Source: Amoebidium appalachense (lineage: Eukaryota > Ichthyosporea). Taken from it: a DNA stretch of 64,000 bases. The position numbers and the translations under genes are program-made. Under the pieces are notes generated by a model. The model saw nothing but the letters and a program-made list of their open reading frames with translations. It was not told where the DNA came from and ran no database searches. The DNA is taken from the NCBI GenBank assembly GCA_963693365.1, contig CAVNZM010000008.1:1364001-1428000 (forward strand), written 5' to 3'. Of the stretch, positions 46,814-59,665 are shown piece by piece. Position 1 is the stretch's first letter. Each line of letters starts with the position of its first letter.

Positions 46814-47505
46814 AGTGTTATGGAGTACGAGTACAAATTCATGACTTACAAAACATGGCAGAGTGCAAACCACACACAAACGGTATGCATAACAAAAAGG
46901 CGGGGGAAGGGGGGGGGGGGGGGGGGGAGGAGGTAAGAATAAGTTTCGAGTACGAACCATATACTCTTGCAGTGTAAAACACAAGGGATATATTTTTTTA
47001 TTTATTTTTTTTATAAAAAAAAAGAGAAAACAAAAAGAAAAAGAAAAAAAAATAAGCAGAGGGGCGCCCCCAAAGAGCATGCATCTGAAATAGAGAACGT
47101 TCTCAGAGCAAGCAGGAGGGGGGGGGGGGGGGGAGGGGGGGGGGGGGGGGGTAAGTATATTCTACACAACATTGTTCACATTGTTGTGGATGGACACCCA
47201 CAAGTAGGATTTACCAAGCAGAAACAAAGGGAGGATGCGGTAACGGCTGCTCGGAGGGGGGGGGGGGGGGCACGGGGGCGGGAGAGACACAGGGATGGAG
47301 TGAGAGAGGGAGGCAGAGATAATGAAAACAAGAGGGGGAGGGGAGGGAGGGGGGAGGGAAGTGTAAGAGAAAGAGTGAGAGGGACAGAGTGGGAGAGGAA
47401 GAAAGGGAGAGATAAAGAGGGACGGAGAGAGAGCGAGGGGGGGACGGAGGAAAAGAGATAGGGGGTGGGGAGGGGGGAATAGGAGAGGGGAGAAAGAGAG
47501 AGGGG

Positions 47506-47549
<44 letters not shown>

Positions 47550-49166
47550 GGAGAGGGAGGGAGGGAGGGAGAGAGAAAGAGAGAGAGAGAAACGGAGAGA
47601 GAGGGGGGGGGAGGCAAGGGGAAAGGGGGGGGTGGGGAGGGAGAGGAAGAAAGAGAGGGAGGGAAAAAGGGAGGGAGGGAGGAAGGGAGGAAGGGAGGGA
47701 GAGAAAGGGAGGGAGAAAGGGGGAGAAAGAGACGGGGGAGAGAGGAAGGGGGGGGGGGGGGGGGGGGGGGATGAGAGAGAGGGAGAGAGGAGAGAGAGGG
47801 AGGGAGAAAGGGGAGAAAGAGAGAAAAGGGAGAGAGGGAGAGAGGAAGGAGCGGGGAAGAAAAAGAGGAGAGGGAGGGCGAGAGGAGGGGGGGGGGGGGG
47901 GGGAGGGAGGAGAGAGAAGGAGAGGAGGGGGGGGGGGGAGGGGGAGAGGAGAGAGAGGGAGAGAGGAAGGGGGAGAGAGAGAGGGAGAGAGAGGGAGGAA
48001 GGGAGAGAGAGAGAGTAGCTGATAGTCTGCGTGCAGCGCATCCACGTTCTCCCCTTCCTCTCATCCTTGTCCATCACCTTCTGTTGTAGGCAAGCAAAGG
48101 AGAGGTGGGGTGCAAGCGCAGAGAGCCGTGCAAACGGTAGCAAAGCAGATGGAACGGTGTGCCGGTGCAAGGAGGCAGACGAACGAAGATAGCAGAAGGG
48201 TCTCAGACTACAAAGCTTATCACACGTGCCACGTACCGTTCTGTGGGTCCCCCGTAGGTCCACGTGTGTGTGTGCCACTGCCGCTTCCAACGACACCTTC
48301 CCCTTCCTTCGTATGCTCTCTGCCCTCCCCACCTGCTCACCCCCCAGCTCCCCACTGCCTTCTCCCTCGCTTTCTATCACCAACGAATCCGACGGCGCAG
48401 GTGAAGCTCCAAAACTGCCCTTGTCTAGTGGACTAGTTGCACGTTCTCTCAAAGCCCCCAACTCCACCGATTTCGAACTTCCGCGAGATGATTTCCTATC
48501 TAAAGCAGAAAGAAATTTTGCCTTTTCAAGCTCACTCGAATTCTTAACCGTTTTTTGTGGATCTTGAAGCGAATTTTGGGACGCTAACCGAGCCGCCGCT
48601 GCCGGAGCACTCAAAGTTCTAAACCACTGCTTATCACTCCTTCCCCCTTCGTTATAAACATTCGAACCCTCCGTTGGGGAACTTTGAAGCGCACCGGGAG
48701 CCCGAGGTGTACCCACAGCAGGAGATGTTAATCTGAAATCAAGCGATGTTTGTGAAGTTGCTGGTGATCTCTCGGGCGCCGAGTTTCTGGACAATAGCTG
48801 CTCTCTCTTTGCGTTTGCAAAAGATTCAAAGTTTGTCGGATCAGGCCAGTCCGGTTCGAATGCCTTGTTGGCATCACGCAGTGCACGCACTTGGGCGGCA
48901 GAGAGAAATACTTCGCTTTCATCATTTTCAAGTGTGGTAGATGGTGTGTCGCGTATGGTAATGGGGGGAGCAGCGAGACTCTTTGTGCTTGGCTTCCGCA
49001 GGAAGTCACGGCTACGCAGTTTGCCGTCCGGCCCGACGTTCATTCTCGCTGTTTGCGATGTAGGCACAGTGTTAAACACATACTGAAGCAAAGATGTGAT
49101 TGTTTCTACCCACACAGCATCTTCGATGCTTGCTAGTAAATTTGTAGCTACAGGCACACTCACAGC
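43219..49166 (-). CDS. Large low-complexity protein of unknown family, partly resolved
   Basis: I do not recognise the family. Exons (minus strand): 49166-48237 (310 codons), one beginning 48080 with unresolved end, 46136-46029, 44998-44850, 44251-43219 (to the stop). The last three join in phase 0 then 2; the donor GTATGT at 44849 restores the frame into exon 44251. The first exon starts with a helical stretch (EDAVWVETITSLLQYVFN) then becomes Ser/Pro/Ala-rich. The middle exons read as amphipathic helix: MRQVKDGLNQFVLDD, then CRLAALHSTLKVEIKRN, then EGYLLLQTLEARYEQ. The last exon is Ser/Thr/Arg-rich with Glu runs. This suggests a coiled-coil core with disordered flanks. Upstream a further exon may lie at about 49356-49268 (RTSILLEAALVHDANKLLF). 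The exon at 48080 runs into a pure CT tract without a GT donor. Confidence 0.55.
44617..44786. repeat. (AT)n next to (TG)n microsatellite
   Basis: About 26 AT units at 44617-44669, a short (CA)n, then about 45 TG units to 44786, followed by a G run at 44811-44837. All lie in one intron of the minus-strand gene. Confidence 0.93.
46498..46802. repeat. Three long poly-G tracts
   Basis: G runs at about 46500-46536, 46616-46665 and 46780-46812 in the minus-strand gene's intron, i.e. C tracts in its transcript. A minus-strand piece of the dispersed intronic repeat (TTGTACTCGTACTCCATAAC) ends at the last run. Confidence 0.9.
47260..48016. repeat. GA/GGGA-rich purine tract
   Basis: About 750 bp of almost pure purine on the plus strand (pyrimidine in the minus-strand transcript), with (GA)n at 47516-47542 and several G runs. 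It gives the longest false open frames of this area in all minus-strand frames and immediately follows the exon at 48080. Confidence 0.92.
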
Positions 49167-49439
49167 CTAACAGATTTGCAGCGGCCACAAGTTGCTACGG
49201 AAAAGGAACAGAGCTCTTTCTACTTTCGCTAGATCCCCTCGTAAACACTAACTGCATATGCGCACGTTCTGTCTCCAGCTTAGTAAACAAAAGTTTGTTG
49301 GCGTCGTGAACGAGTGCAGCTTCAAGGAGAATTGAGGTCCTCGTGTAGCCTAAAACGTCATGATCACAAAAAAGGCATTTCAATCGCAATCGCAACTTCG
49401 ATCGGAAATTTGAATCGATCTGCGGACAGTGTGTGCAGG

Positions 49440-51364
49440 CCGGACTCGATAGAATGCTCCGATTTTAGACACCAAACTGCTTTTCGATTGCTTTATGGCC
49501 GGTCTGATGATGAGAGGCAGCACCCGGCTGCCGTCCCCGCAAGCACCCACTGAGCCGCAAATAAGCCCCATATCATCCTTTCGCCCCATTACACTAACCC
49601 AGGTTGTTCGTAGATTCTTTGAAGCTTGCTTACTTAGGTTATTTGCACATCACCCTAGGTTTCAATCTATTCTTCACATACACCCATGCCAATCCGCTTT
49701 TCGTAAAAACAATTCATGTTATGTTCAAATAATGGCACTGCACGATTCTATGCAAGTTGGTGCACGATATGTTGGCTTTATTGATTGGAAAACTGCTTAC
49801 GATTCTGTCTCCCCTGGTCTCCTATGGGAAAAGCTTGCTGCACGGGGTGTACCACACTGCATTGGTGTTCTGTTAGAAGCACTCTTGTCTCAAACCTATG
49901 GTAGAGCTGTGGTTAATGGGCATCTTTCATATGGTTTTGCTCGTACTAGAGGTCTCTTGCAGGGTTCATTGCTTAGCCCCTTTTTGTTTAACCTATTTAT
50001 AGATGATTTGGCTGTCAAGATTTACGCCGAAAACGATGACCCTATTAATAACTTTCCGCCTGCACTTCTCTATGCTGATGATCTGTCCCTCCTTGCCCGT
50101 ACCCCTAGACGCCTGCAAAGATTGTTCGATGTAGTGTCAGAGTGGTGCAAGGCAAACCTTATGATCCTTAACATAGACAAATGTGGTGTTCTTGTACCTG
50201 ATATAGCTAACAATTTACACACATTTACATTATCATCTAACTGATGCTAAACCTGTACCTATAGTTCCAGAATACAAATATCTTGGTGTTCCGGTTGATT
50301 CTGTTGGTGTTATGTTTCCCCATATGGTCGAAAAGAGGGTAGAGTTGGCTCGTAAGCGATTAGCTTTCTTCTCGGCTATTATTTTTAAAGACACACCCCT
50401 CCATCCTTCTATTAGACTTACATTTATTCGCACTTTTGTCTTCCCGGCATGTGAATATGGTTTACCCCTTCTCGCCGCTTGGATCAAGAAAGAGAGAACT
50501 AGAGCGCTTAAACCCTTGGCAAATTTCCTTGAAGCAGAAGTTGCCTCCTTTCTATCTAACAACTGTTGTAAACCTGGGCCTGTAACGCTCTCGATATATG
50601 GTCTGGTCCCAATAGCTGCTAGAGTATCCTATCTCGCGCTGAAATTCAATAAGCACATAAGCCGCTTAAAGAAGTATTTGCCCTCCCACCCTCTCTTCTC
50701 TATCCGACCTGTCCCCTCCTCACCTCTCCCCTCTTTCCTCCCCTCTCTCTCCCCTTCTCCCCTGGGCACAAATACAAATAAACCCCGCAATAGTGTGTGT
50801 GTGACTTTGGACTGCCACTTACTTATTAAACATGTACACAATCACAAGATAATCACGCAATATAACAAATGGAAAAAGATACCACACGACACTAGACCCG
50901 ATGAAAGCATACACCTTGAAAAACTAAGCCTTATGTCTCGTTTTATATATACTGACCGCCCCAACCATATTGCCAAATATGGCACTCGCAAATGTATAAC
51001 ACCTAAATACATATTACCTTCCTGTAGAACTGGTCTTTCTCTAGCTGATGGTATTATTGATCAATTACCACGCTTTTACTGTACACGTGCTATACAGTGG
51101 AGATCTATTAAGTATAAGGTGGCATCATTTGCCTGCCCAAACAACACACACACACACCAGTTTAACCGGTCATGTATCGCCAAATGTAGTTTGATAGACC
51201 ACATAATACCGCAACACACACACGTCACATTCACAACAGACACCCAGAAAGATAGCCTACCTGTAAATTACAACATCCTTGATTTTATACTAAACACGCG
51301 TAACTACGACCTGCTTATTAGATGTATTGATTGGCTTGAGAAACACATCACTACAAAATTATAG
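49440..51364 (+). mobile_element. 5'-truncated non-LTR retrotransposon (LINE-like)
   Basis: Contains a reverse transcriptase and its C-terminal extension but no endonuclease or ORF1, so the 5' part is missing. The 3' end is not marked by poly-A; instead a (CA)n array begins 11 bases after the stop codon. It lies antisense to, and upstream of, the unknown minus-strand gene. Compositionally it has no G or C runs, unlike the surrounding introns. Confidence 0.85.
49495..51364 (+). pseudogene. Reverse transcriptase with one frameshift
   Basis: The first frame (49495-50244) has the LINE-type motifs FIDWKTAYDSVSPGLLW (domain A), RGLLQGSLLSPFLFNLFIDD (domain B) and YADD at 50071-50082 (domain C, both catalytic Asp present). 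The second frame, open from about 50207 to 51364, continues with EYKYLGVPVDS (the thumb-side YLG motif) and a C-terminal region. The two are offset by one base somewhere in 50207-50244, where both frames are open. If the base change is not a sequencing error the copy is dead. The N-terminus of the reading frame is unclear; domain 0/1 is only partly present (ISSFRPITLTQVV). Confidence 0.87.
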
Positions 51365-51368
51365 CGCA

Positions 51369-51375
<7 letters not shown>

Positions 51376-51427
<52 letters not shown>
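51376..51427. repeat. (CA)n array at the retrotransposon 3' end
   Basis: About 26 CA units start directly after a short CG-rich leader following the stop codon at 51364. Confidence 0.93.
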
Positions 51428-51429
<2 letters not shown>

Positions 51430-52099
51430 CCAGCTGATACCGAGTGTCCCAAGGGGAGCCCCAACTAATTGATTTCTCCTTGTAGTCTTTATGGTGTCTC
51501 GTAGAGAAAGTAAACCCTGATATATATAGTCACCACCCGGACATCTATGTACGTGATCATGATATACCGCTGAGGGGATATTCCGAGCAAAATCCCCCCC
51601 CATACCTGAGACTGGTTCTCTTTGCCTCGAGTAAACAGCGTAAACCCCCCCAAATCACATGTACTGACTCCCAGCCATGGGGCCATACACACGAGATCAA
51701 TACAGATAAGGCCATGCTCCAAATGTCATGCGATTAGACACAGAGACTTTCTCCTAGAAGCTCGAGGAGACGGTAGTACCGACCGCTTGCAAATCATGCG
51801 GGGCGGCACTGTGTGTGTGCCACGGTATGTGTGTGTGTGTGTGTGTGTGTTGGCTCCCCGGGGGGGGGGGGGGGGGAAGGAACTGTGTGGGTGCTCCGAA
51901 ACAGAAAGGGTGCCACGGTGGGGTAATTCATAGGGATCCTACATCATGGATTTGGTTGCGGTGGCGACGGCTGTGGTGGCCACAGTGGCGCCGGGACGGG
52001 GGGAGGGAGAGAACATGCATGCATTTACAGTACGTAAAGGGTTTTTTGGAATGGAGACATGGAGAGAACACGAAACGTAACAAAAATACAGAAAACCAC

Positions 52100-52136
<37 letters not shown>

Positions 52137-52517
52137 CTGGGTTCAACCCCAATGGGCCCAAATCGTGTATCGAATCCTTTAATGGGGGGATTGCCAAAGA
52201 CGTTACAATATCAGCACAATCACTGTGGGTACGTATACACCAGCAGATTACTTCATTTTTCCTACACGTTGCATCAACACATACCATAGTGGTTACAGAA
52301 AGCAGATTAGAAAAGCACCAACACAAACATGACATCCAGTAAAGCATATTTCGCCTCAATATGGAACAGTGCAGGATCCCCATGAAAGCACAGGCAAAAT
52401 CCAAATACAGAATCATATTAGGTGTTGATATGGACAAGCTTAATTGCTCGGTGTTGCATGTTGTGTCTGCACCAATCAACCATGATCGATAACGCCAGCA
52501 GATTTAAACGAGGTTTT
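51428..52517. other. Intergenic region downstream of the retrotransposon and CARS1
   Basis: Complex DNA with a short (TG)n at 51829-51850 and a G run at 52102-52135. It includes the 3' UTR of CARS1 on the minus strand. No gene was found, and no clear AATAAA lies within 150 bases of the CARS1 stop. Confidence 0.5.
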
Positions 52518-53169
52518 CTATTGGGCGATGGACTTGAGGTATGCCTCATGCAACTTCTCCTGCTTCTTCTGTTCGGCCTCCAACTTTTTCCTCCGCGATT
52601 TGCCGATCTCAACACCCTCTCCGTCGTGCGTGGGTAGGCCCTGTATTCCCAAAAAAGGAGGCAACCAATCAGTACACACAGTCACATCACTTTGCACGCA
52701 CAGCAAAAGGAGAGCAAAACACATTGGGTACCATACGCAGGCATTGTGGCCATAAATCAACAGCACATCTGAAGGGTGTGTGTTATGCAGTGTATGGCGG
52801 TGCTGGGGAAATAATAATAATATAAAGCAGCCAGGGAAGCAACATGGTGAAAGCATGGGAGGTGGCAGGCAAATGCACATGCAGCACATGTGCACACACC
52901 TTATCATCGTAGGCACTGAACAGCTGCTTGCCACTCTCATCGACCTGCCCTCTGAACATATCACTGGGGGCCACCTTGCCCTTCTCAAGCTTCTCCTTCT
53001 CTGCAGCCTCCTGTAAAACACATAAAGGTCACTTGCTGCATCCTTCACTGTGACACTAAGGGGGTGTGGCATCAAGTAGTCGGTGGGTGGGGAGGGTGGG
53101 GTAGGAGGTTGTAGGGGGAATGGGGGTAGAGGAGGGGTTGAAGGGTGGCATGGAGGTTTTTTTTTTTTT

Positions 53170-53227
<58 letters not shown>

Positions 53228-53596
53228 ACAAGACAACTTGCTCCTCGACCGAAATGAATTAGTCAGACCAGCCATCTAAATGCCATGGGCTGCCAAATAT
53301 AGCCATGGATGTGCACCAACAATGCGCTGGGCTGCTAAATATAGACATGCATGTGCACCAACAATGCACTGGGCTGCTAAATATAGACATGGATGTGCAC
53401 CAACAATGCACTGGGCTGCTAAATATACACATGCATGTGCACCAACCTTCTTCTTACGGGCCTCCTCCTTGGCCCTCTCCTTTGCTTCCTGCGCCTGTGC
53501 ACACAAAGGTATTTCAGTCAGACTCGGCCACTCAACCCCTCTCTCTCCCCCCACTACCCCCTCCCTACTCTCCCTCTCCTACATCCAAACACGCAC

Positions 53597-53633
<37 letters not shown>

Positions 53634-54193
53634 ACCACCACCACCACCACACACACACATACACCCATATCCACACCCACACCCACACCCACACACACCC
53701 GCATGCACCCACAACTCTCACCGACCCCATACTGTATCACATTTCACACCCTTCTTCCCTTCTAGCGTTCCTTTCCTCGTTGCCGGGTGTGTAGGGGGAA
53801 AGCGGGAAGTTTCTTCGTTACATAACAAGAAGTGCACATTGAGGATCAGCACAATGCAAAACCTTGCTAAGCATACACAAAGAGTGTGGGAACGAGGCGT
53901 GCGTGCGTGGGGTTCTGATGTAGCACAGGTGCGATGTCTGATACATGGAATACGGGCACGTGTCCAGCCACAAATGAAGCACACATTTTTGAACGTTAGC
54001 TGCGGCACGTGCCCCCGAAGGAATCTAACCGCCTGCCAGGCAAACACCATCACGTAAGCACCCCTACGTGTGTGAACGTGCATGTAATCCTTAGCAGACT
54101 TATGCACCCATGTGTACAAGTGCAAAAATGTGTCCGTGCGTGTGCATGTGGGTGCGGGTATGCGAAGGTAGCGTGTATGCACACGTACACGCA

Positions 54194-54248
<55 letters not shown>

Positions 54249-54364
54249 GTGTGTGTGTGCACGTGTGTGTGTCTGTGCACGTGTGTGTGCACGTGAATGT
54301 CCGTAACCATACATGCACGTGCTTGTGTGTGAGTGTGTGCACGTGCTTGTGTATAAGCACGTGC

Positions 54365-54450
<86 letters not shown>

Positions 54451-55005
54451 CCCCACCTCCAGTGCCTGCTGCCTCTCCTTCATCAGCTGGTCCTTATCCA
54501 CCAACTTGACCACCGCCTTCTCACCCGGGGCACGGTCCTCCAGGCGCACACCCAGGGGGGGCAGGACATCATCACGGATCTTACCGCACAGATCGAGAAT
54601 TTCCGTGTCTGGTTTAGGTTGGTGGCGTGAGATTAAAATGGATGGTACTAGGATGGAACGGGCCCCAGTTCTATGCGGCGGCAATCACGTACAATGGGTC
54701 AACTAGGAAGATTATGTATACACACCATCGTAGTGTTATGTATGTGACAGGATATCACGGGAGATGAGATATTTCATGAACAGAACGGAGCCCACCGAGA
54801 CCTGAAAGAAATACCAAACGAAACTTTTCTGAGGCAAAAGGGATGCACCATGAATGTGTGTGTGTGTGTGTGCTGGGACGAACGTATGTGGAAAGAAGAG
54901 GAGAATGATGCACGCTTGGCAAGGGGGGCGACGTGGGGAGAAAGGGGCAGGGTAGCATTTGCCATAGAACAAAGTTTCGACAATACAGAACAAAAAAAAA
55001 AAAAG

Positions 55006-55037
<32 letters not shown>

Positions 55038-55977
55038 TGACTTAACCCACACGCAAAAATACACACATGACCTATACCTCTTTCTTGCACAGCAAATCAT
55101 CTTCTGAAAAGGTTTGTCATTCCATCAGCATCCAAAATTCAATCCATGGTTTCTCGAGGGATGTTGGTGGTGGTGATGGGGGGGGGGGGAGAGGCGTGAG
55201 GGGGGGGGGGGGGGGGGGGGGGGAGTTACAATGTAGTACAGAGGAAGGGGGGGGGGGGGAGGGGGTTTGAATGCGGAACACAGTACGAAGTACGCATACA
55301 CGATGAGAAGCATGGTGCAGGACACATGCAAAGGCAAACATTCAAGTATGCAGCATCAGCCATGCGCACAGTATGCGTCATAAGCAGAGCCCATCCTCGG
55401 GGGGAAGGGGGGTGAGGGGGGGTAATACCCTTGGGGTTGCGGTCCAGACCGATGTTTCTGACGGTGTCGCGGAAATCGGCCAGAGCAGTGACGTAGGGAA
55501 GTACAACCTCCTCAACCTGTGTTGTGTGTGTGTGTGGGGGGGGGGGGGGGGGGGGGGGTGGCGGGAGGGGGGGGAAGAGGGGGGGGGGGGGGGGGGGGGG
55601 GAGGGGGTTTTTCGAACGCGCGCGTGTGCGCATGTTCGTGTGTGCGCATGTATTTGTGTGAAATCGTAGAGCACGACAAAACCATAAACTCATTAACACC
55701 AAAAAGAGCCCGTACACACAGATGTCGTTACAAGACAACAGATTTTTTCTCTTCCAACTCTCCCGCATAGGTGTTAGCCCATTCTTTGTTCCATCGGCAT
55801 TAAGCAAGCTAACCTGCCAAGCATGTGAAGGGTTGCTCAAGAGCAGCACCCCAAAAAAACGTACCACACAGATGGGAAGGGTGAGGGAGGGGATTGGTGT
55901 GGTGGGCTTTTTCTTTTCTTTTTTTTCTTTTCTTCTTTTTCTTTCTTTTCTCCTTCTTCTTCTTCTTTTTTTTTTTT

Positions 55978-56025
<48 letters not shown>

Positions 56026-56250
56026 GAATGTTACATTTTGGACGGAGCCGTCACCCAGGGGGAAGCCGTAAGTTTGGCCCTTTGGAATGGCTCCAAAGAC
56101 CTGCACAGGAACATATGTGGTGTGAGAAAGAAAGAAAAAAGAAAAAAAAAGTAGAGTGGGTAGTAACGTGGTGTCAGCGATGCAGATGGGTTGCTCCCAG
56201 CCACAGAGTCCCCATGCATGTCAGTGTTCGAGGGTTGGGGTAGGAAAAAA

Positions 56251-56319
<69 letters not shown>

Positions 56320-56830
56320 AGGGAAGAAAGTGGAGAACGGAGAAGAGAGAGGGAGATCTCTCAACTTTTGACTTTACTTTTAGTTTTTTTTTGGAGGCGG
56401 GGAGGGGTTAGCACTTTGCACCCAAGGGGATCAGTGTATGTTGTGTGTGTATGTGTGTGTGTACGAGAACGGGGGTGTTGCCCGAGAAGGGGGGTCCAAG
56501 TCATCCACAACATCCCAATATCAACCCATTGAGGGGGGTTCGATTTACTTACAGTGAGAATGCGTGTGATGTACTCAGCAGCCTTAACAAGCAGTGCCAC
56601 ACTGGGGTTCCTTTTGGGGTCTGCAAGGTATTGGTTGCAGTCCCCAACTAGGTCTTTAAGCACACGCATGGCTGTGGCTGTGTCGATGCTGTCACACAGA
56701 GCTTCATGCACCTTGTTCTGTGCTTCCATGATCCTGGGGGGGGGAGGAGGGGGGGGGGGGGGGGGGGGGGGGGGAGGGGGGAGGGGGGGAGGGAATGAAG
56801 GGAAGGTTAGATTGCGTTAGATAGCACACA

Positions 56831-56901
<71 letters not shown>

Positions 56902-57156
56902 CTTGTGTATCTTAATATATATGACGGAAAACACACACACAAAAAAAATACCGCGCACACATGAGAGAGAGAGAGGGTGTGTTTATGTGGGTGTGTGTGT
57001 GTTTGGGGGGGGGGGGAGGGCAGGATCGTAAGACACGAGACGGATGCAATAAGAAAAGGGTACTTCTTTAGGGGGTGGAAGGAGAGGAGCAATCAGACAC
57101 ACATACCACAACCACATGCAGGACTACGGAAACAAAGGAATACGGGAGAAGGGGAA

Positions 57157-57200
<44 letters not shown>

Positions 57201-57376
57201 TAATTGTGAACAGATGGAAAAAGTGAAAAACACCAAATGAGCGTAGGAATTTGCCCAATGTAACCATAATTCAACCACACACGTGTAGACACGTGCACAC
57301 ATGGACACACACAACAAACAGACAAAAGTAGAACCACAGGCGAGCACGCACGCACACACGGACGCGCTAGCGCGCG

Positions 57377-57460
<84 letters not shown>

Positions 57461-59604
57461 GCCCACCCACGCCCACCCACACCTACACATAAACATACAC
57501 ACACACACCCACACCTACCCACATCCACCCACCCACCCACCCACCCACACCGACCCACCCACACACACACACACTTTTGTGCCAGGGTCTTCTCAGCAGG
57601 GCCAAACTTTCTCTCCTCCAGGTGCTCACGTGCAAGCGCCTTGACATTAAGGAAAAATTCCTGCAACCAGAAAAAAAGCGCACGTGTTAGTGCATGCTAT
57701 AAAATCAGTAGGGTTACTGAATGTGCATATTCTCTATTTCGCAAATAGGCATAACATGGGACCACACTTGTGTACTTAATGCACACCGGCGGTTGTTGGG
57801 AGTTCAAATGCGCGTAAATGGACGACGTTGGGGATTGTGTGCATGTGCCCCGTCGCACACTCTTCCTCAGCCCTTTGTGTTTACTTCTCTCTCCCTGCCT
57901 GTGTGTGTGCTCTCAACCTCTCTGCCTGTGTGTCCGTCTGTGTATGCCTCCATTTCTCCATGTGTGTGTCTTGCTGTGGGCATGAGTGTCCCTCTTTCTC
58001 CGGATGCTTGTCCCCGGGTACCGGTCCATGGTCCATGCATAGGTGTCTGTGTGGATGTGCACGTGGGTGTGTGTGTGTGTGCATGCCCTCTGTCCCTGCC
58101 GGGGGGTTATGGTTTTAAGCGCTGGTAACGGGCAATCAAGGAGGAAGGCGAGGAGGGGGAGAGGGAGCCGGGATGAGGGAGGGAGCTAGCAAGAAGGGAG
58201 GGGGATGGAGTGATGGGGCCAGGGGTATGGGCTACGTTGAACAGGCGCTCAGCATGCATGGCCGTGGCCATTGTGTTCTCACTGTAGTCCAGGGTGCTGT
58301 TCCACGCATGCATCAGGAACATGAACCGTAGCTGTCGGGCACTGTGCCGCCCTAGCGCCTCCTGTTATGCCATGCATGGTTAGAATAGAAGTTCTCTGCT
58401 TTTCTTCTTTTTGTTTCCTGTTTCCTCTAATGTTCGCTTGTTTGTTTGTTTTTTGGCTAGAAGTGAAGAGAAGTGGCATGGTCAGGTGAGTAATATTAAC
58501 CAGAAGAGGGGAAAGCACAGCAGCAAGGCAAGGGGACACACCAACACACAGTAGACCGATGGTGAAAGGGAATGAGGGGGGGGAGGAGGGCGGGGGCGGG
58601 GGGGGGGGGGGGGGGGGGGGGGGGGGAGGGGAGGGGGGCAAGGGGGTTAAGAATGCTGCAGCCAGATGGAGTACATAACCACAATGGGTGAAGTAATGCA
58701 GATCAATAAAATTGGTGAACCACAGATTATGAAACACAAGCAAGGCCCATTCCCCCCCCCCCCCCCCCCCCCCTCCCCCCCCCTCCCCCCCCCCCCCCGG
58801 AAGGTGGAAAAGGGTGGGGGGAAGAGAGAGAGTCCGGCGGGGCCCGGGGGGAAGGGGGGGGGGACTTGTCCATAAAAGGGTGACAGCCACAGAAGCAAAG
58901 GCAGTGAAACACCAAAAAGATAAGACACAAATGACAAGACCCGAAAGCTCAACTCGAACAGAACCCATCATTAGGGGGTGCTATGCCTCCAACAAGGAGC
59001 ACATTTCGACTTTTTGATCTCTCGTGTGTGACTCACCATTCAGGGGGAATCAGGGACGGATAGATTATGCATGGGTGTGTGTGGTGAGGCCGAAGGAGGG
59101 AAGCAGGGGGAGGGAGGGAGGGAGGAGGAGGAGGAGGTGGAGGGGGGGGGGGGGAGGGGGGGGGGGGGGAGGGGGGGGGTTGTTACCTGGATAGTGATGA
59201 AGTTCTTGAGGGACTTAGACATCTTGCGACCCTCAATCTCAAGGTGGCCCGCATGCAGGAAGAAGGACACCCATTGGTCGTTGTCGTAGTACGCCTGCAC
59301 GTGCACACACTCAGCAATTTGATTGGTGCAACACTAGCAAGCACGTGCTTTCCTTCCCCTTCTTCCCCCCTGCCCCCCTCTCCCTCTCTACTCCCCCCTT
59401 CCTCCCCCTCCCTCTCTCTGGGGACCAGACACCAACACCAGAGAAGTAACGGGTGACCACAAGAGGGATAATATGTGGACACGATGCGGCCCAGGCAATG
59501 CACTGACAAGAAGCGACCTTGACTCGGTTTGACCAACCATATCATCCCCCCCCCTCACTCCCACCCACCACCCCCACGAAGTAGAACACGCGCATGCTCG
59601 CGCG

Positions 59605-59665
<61 letters not shown>

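Noticed and set aside
47211-48080. C-terminal part of the 650-codon minus-strand frame (47211-49163)
   Set aside because: Only the first 310 codons look like protein; the frame then passes a consensus donor (GTACGT at 48236) and becomes Ser/Pro/Leu repeats from a CT tract.
53280-53446. CRISPR-like array (also 61081-61203)
   Set aside because: Units are contiguous tandem copies without unique spacers, and lie in introns of a eukaryotic gene.
54732-54805. Exon-like stretch [16 protein letters not shown] on the minus strand in a CARS1 intron
   Set aside because: It has an acceptor-like CAG but ends in a stop, and the flanking exons (55429 and 54608) join directly in phase and align with the human protein without it.
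56253-56318. Treating poly-G/poly-C runs as vector or assembly artefacts
   Set aside because: They recur in many introns at many lengths with natural interruptions and are largely absent from exons and most intergenic DNA; exact lengths may still be unreliable.
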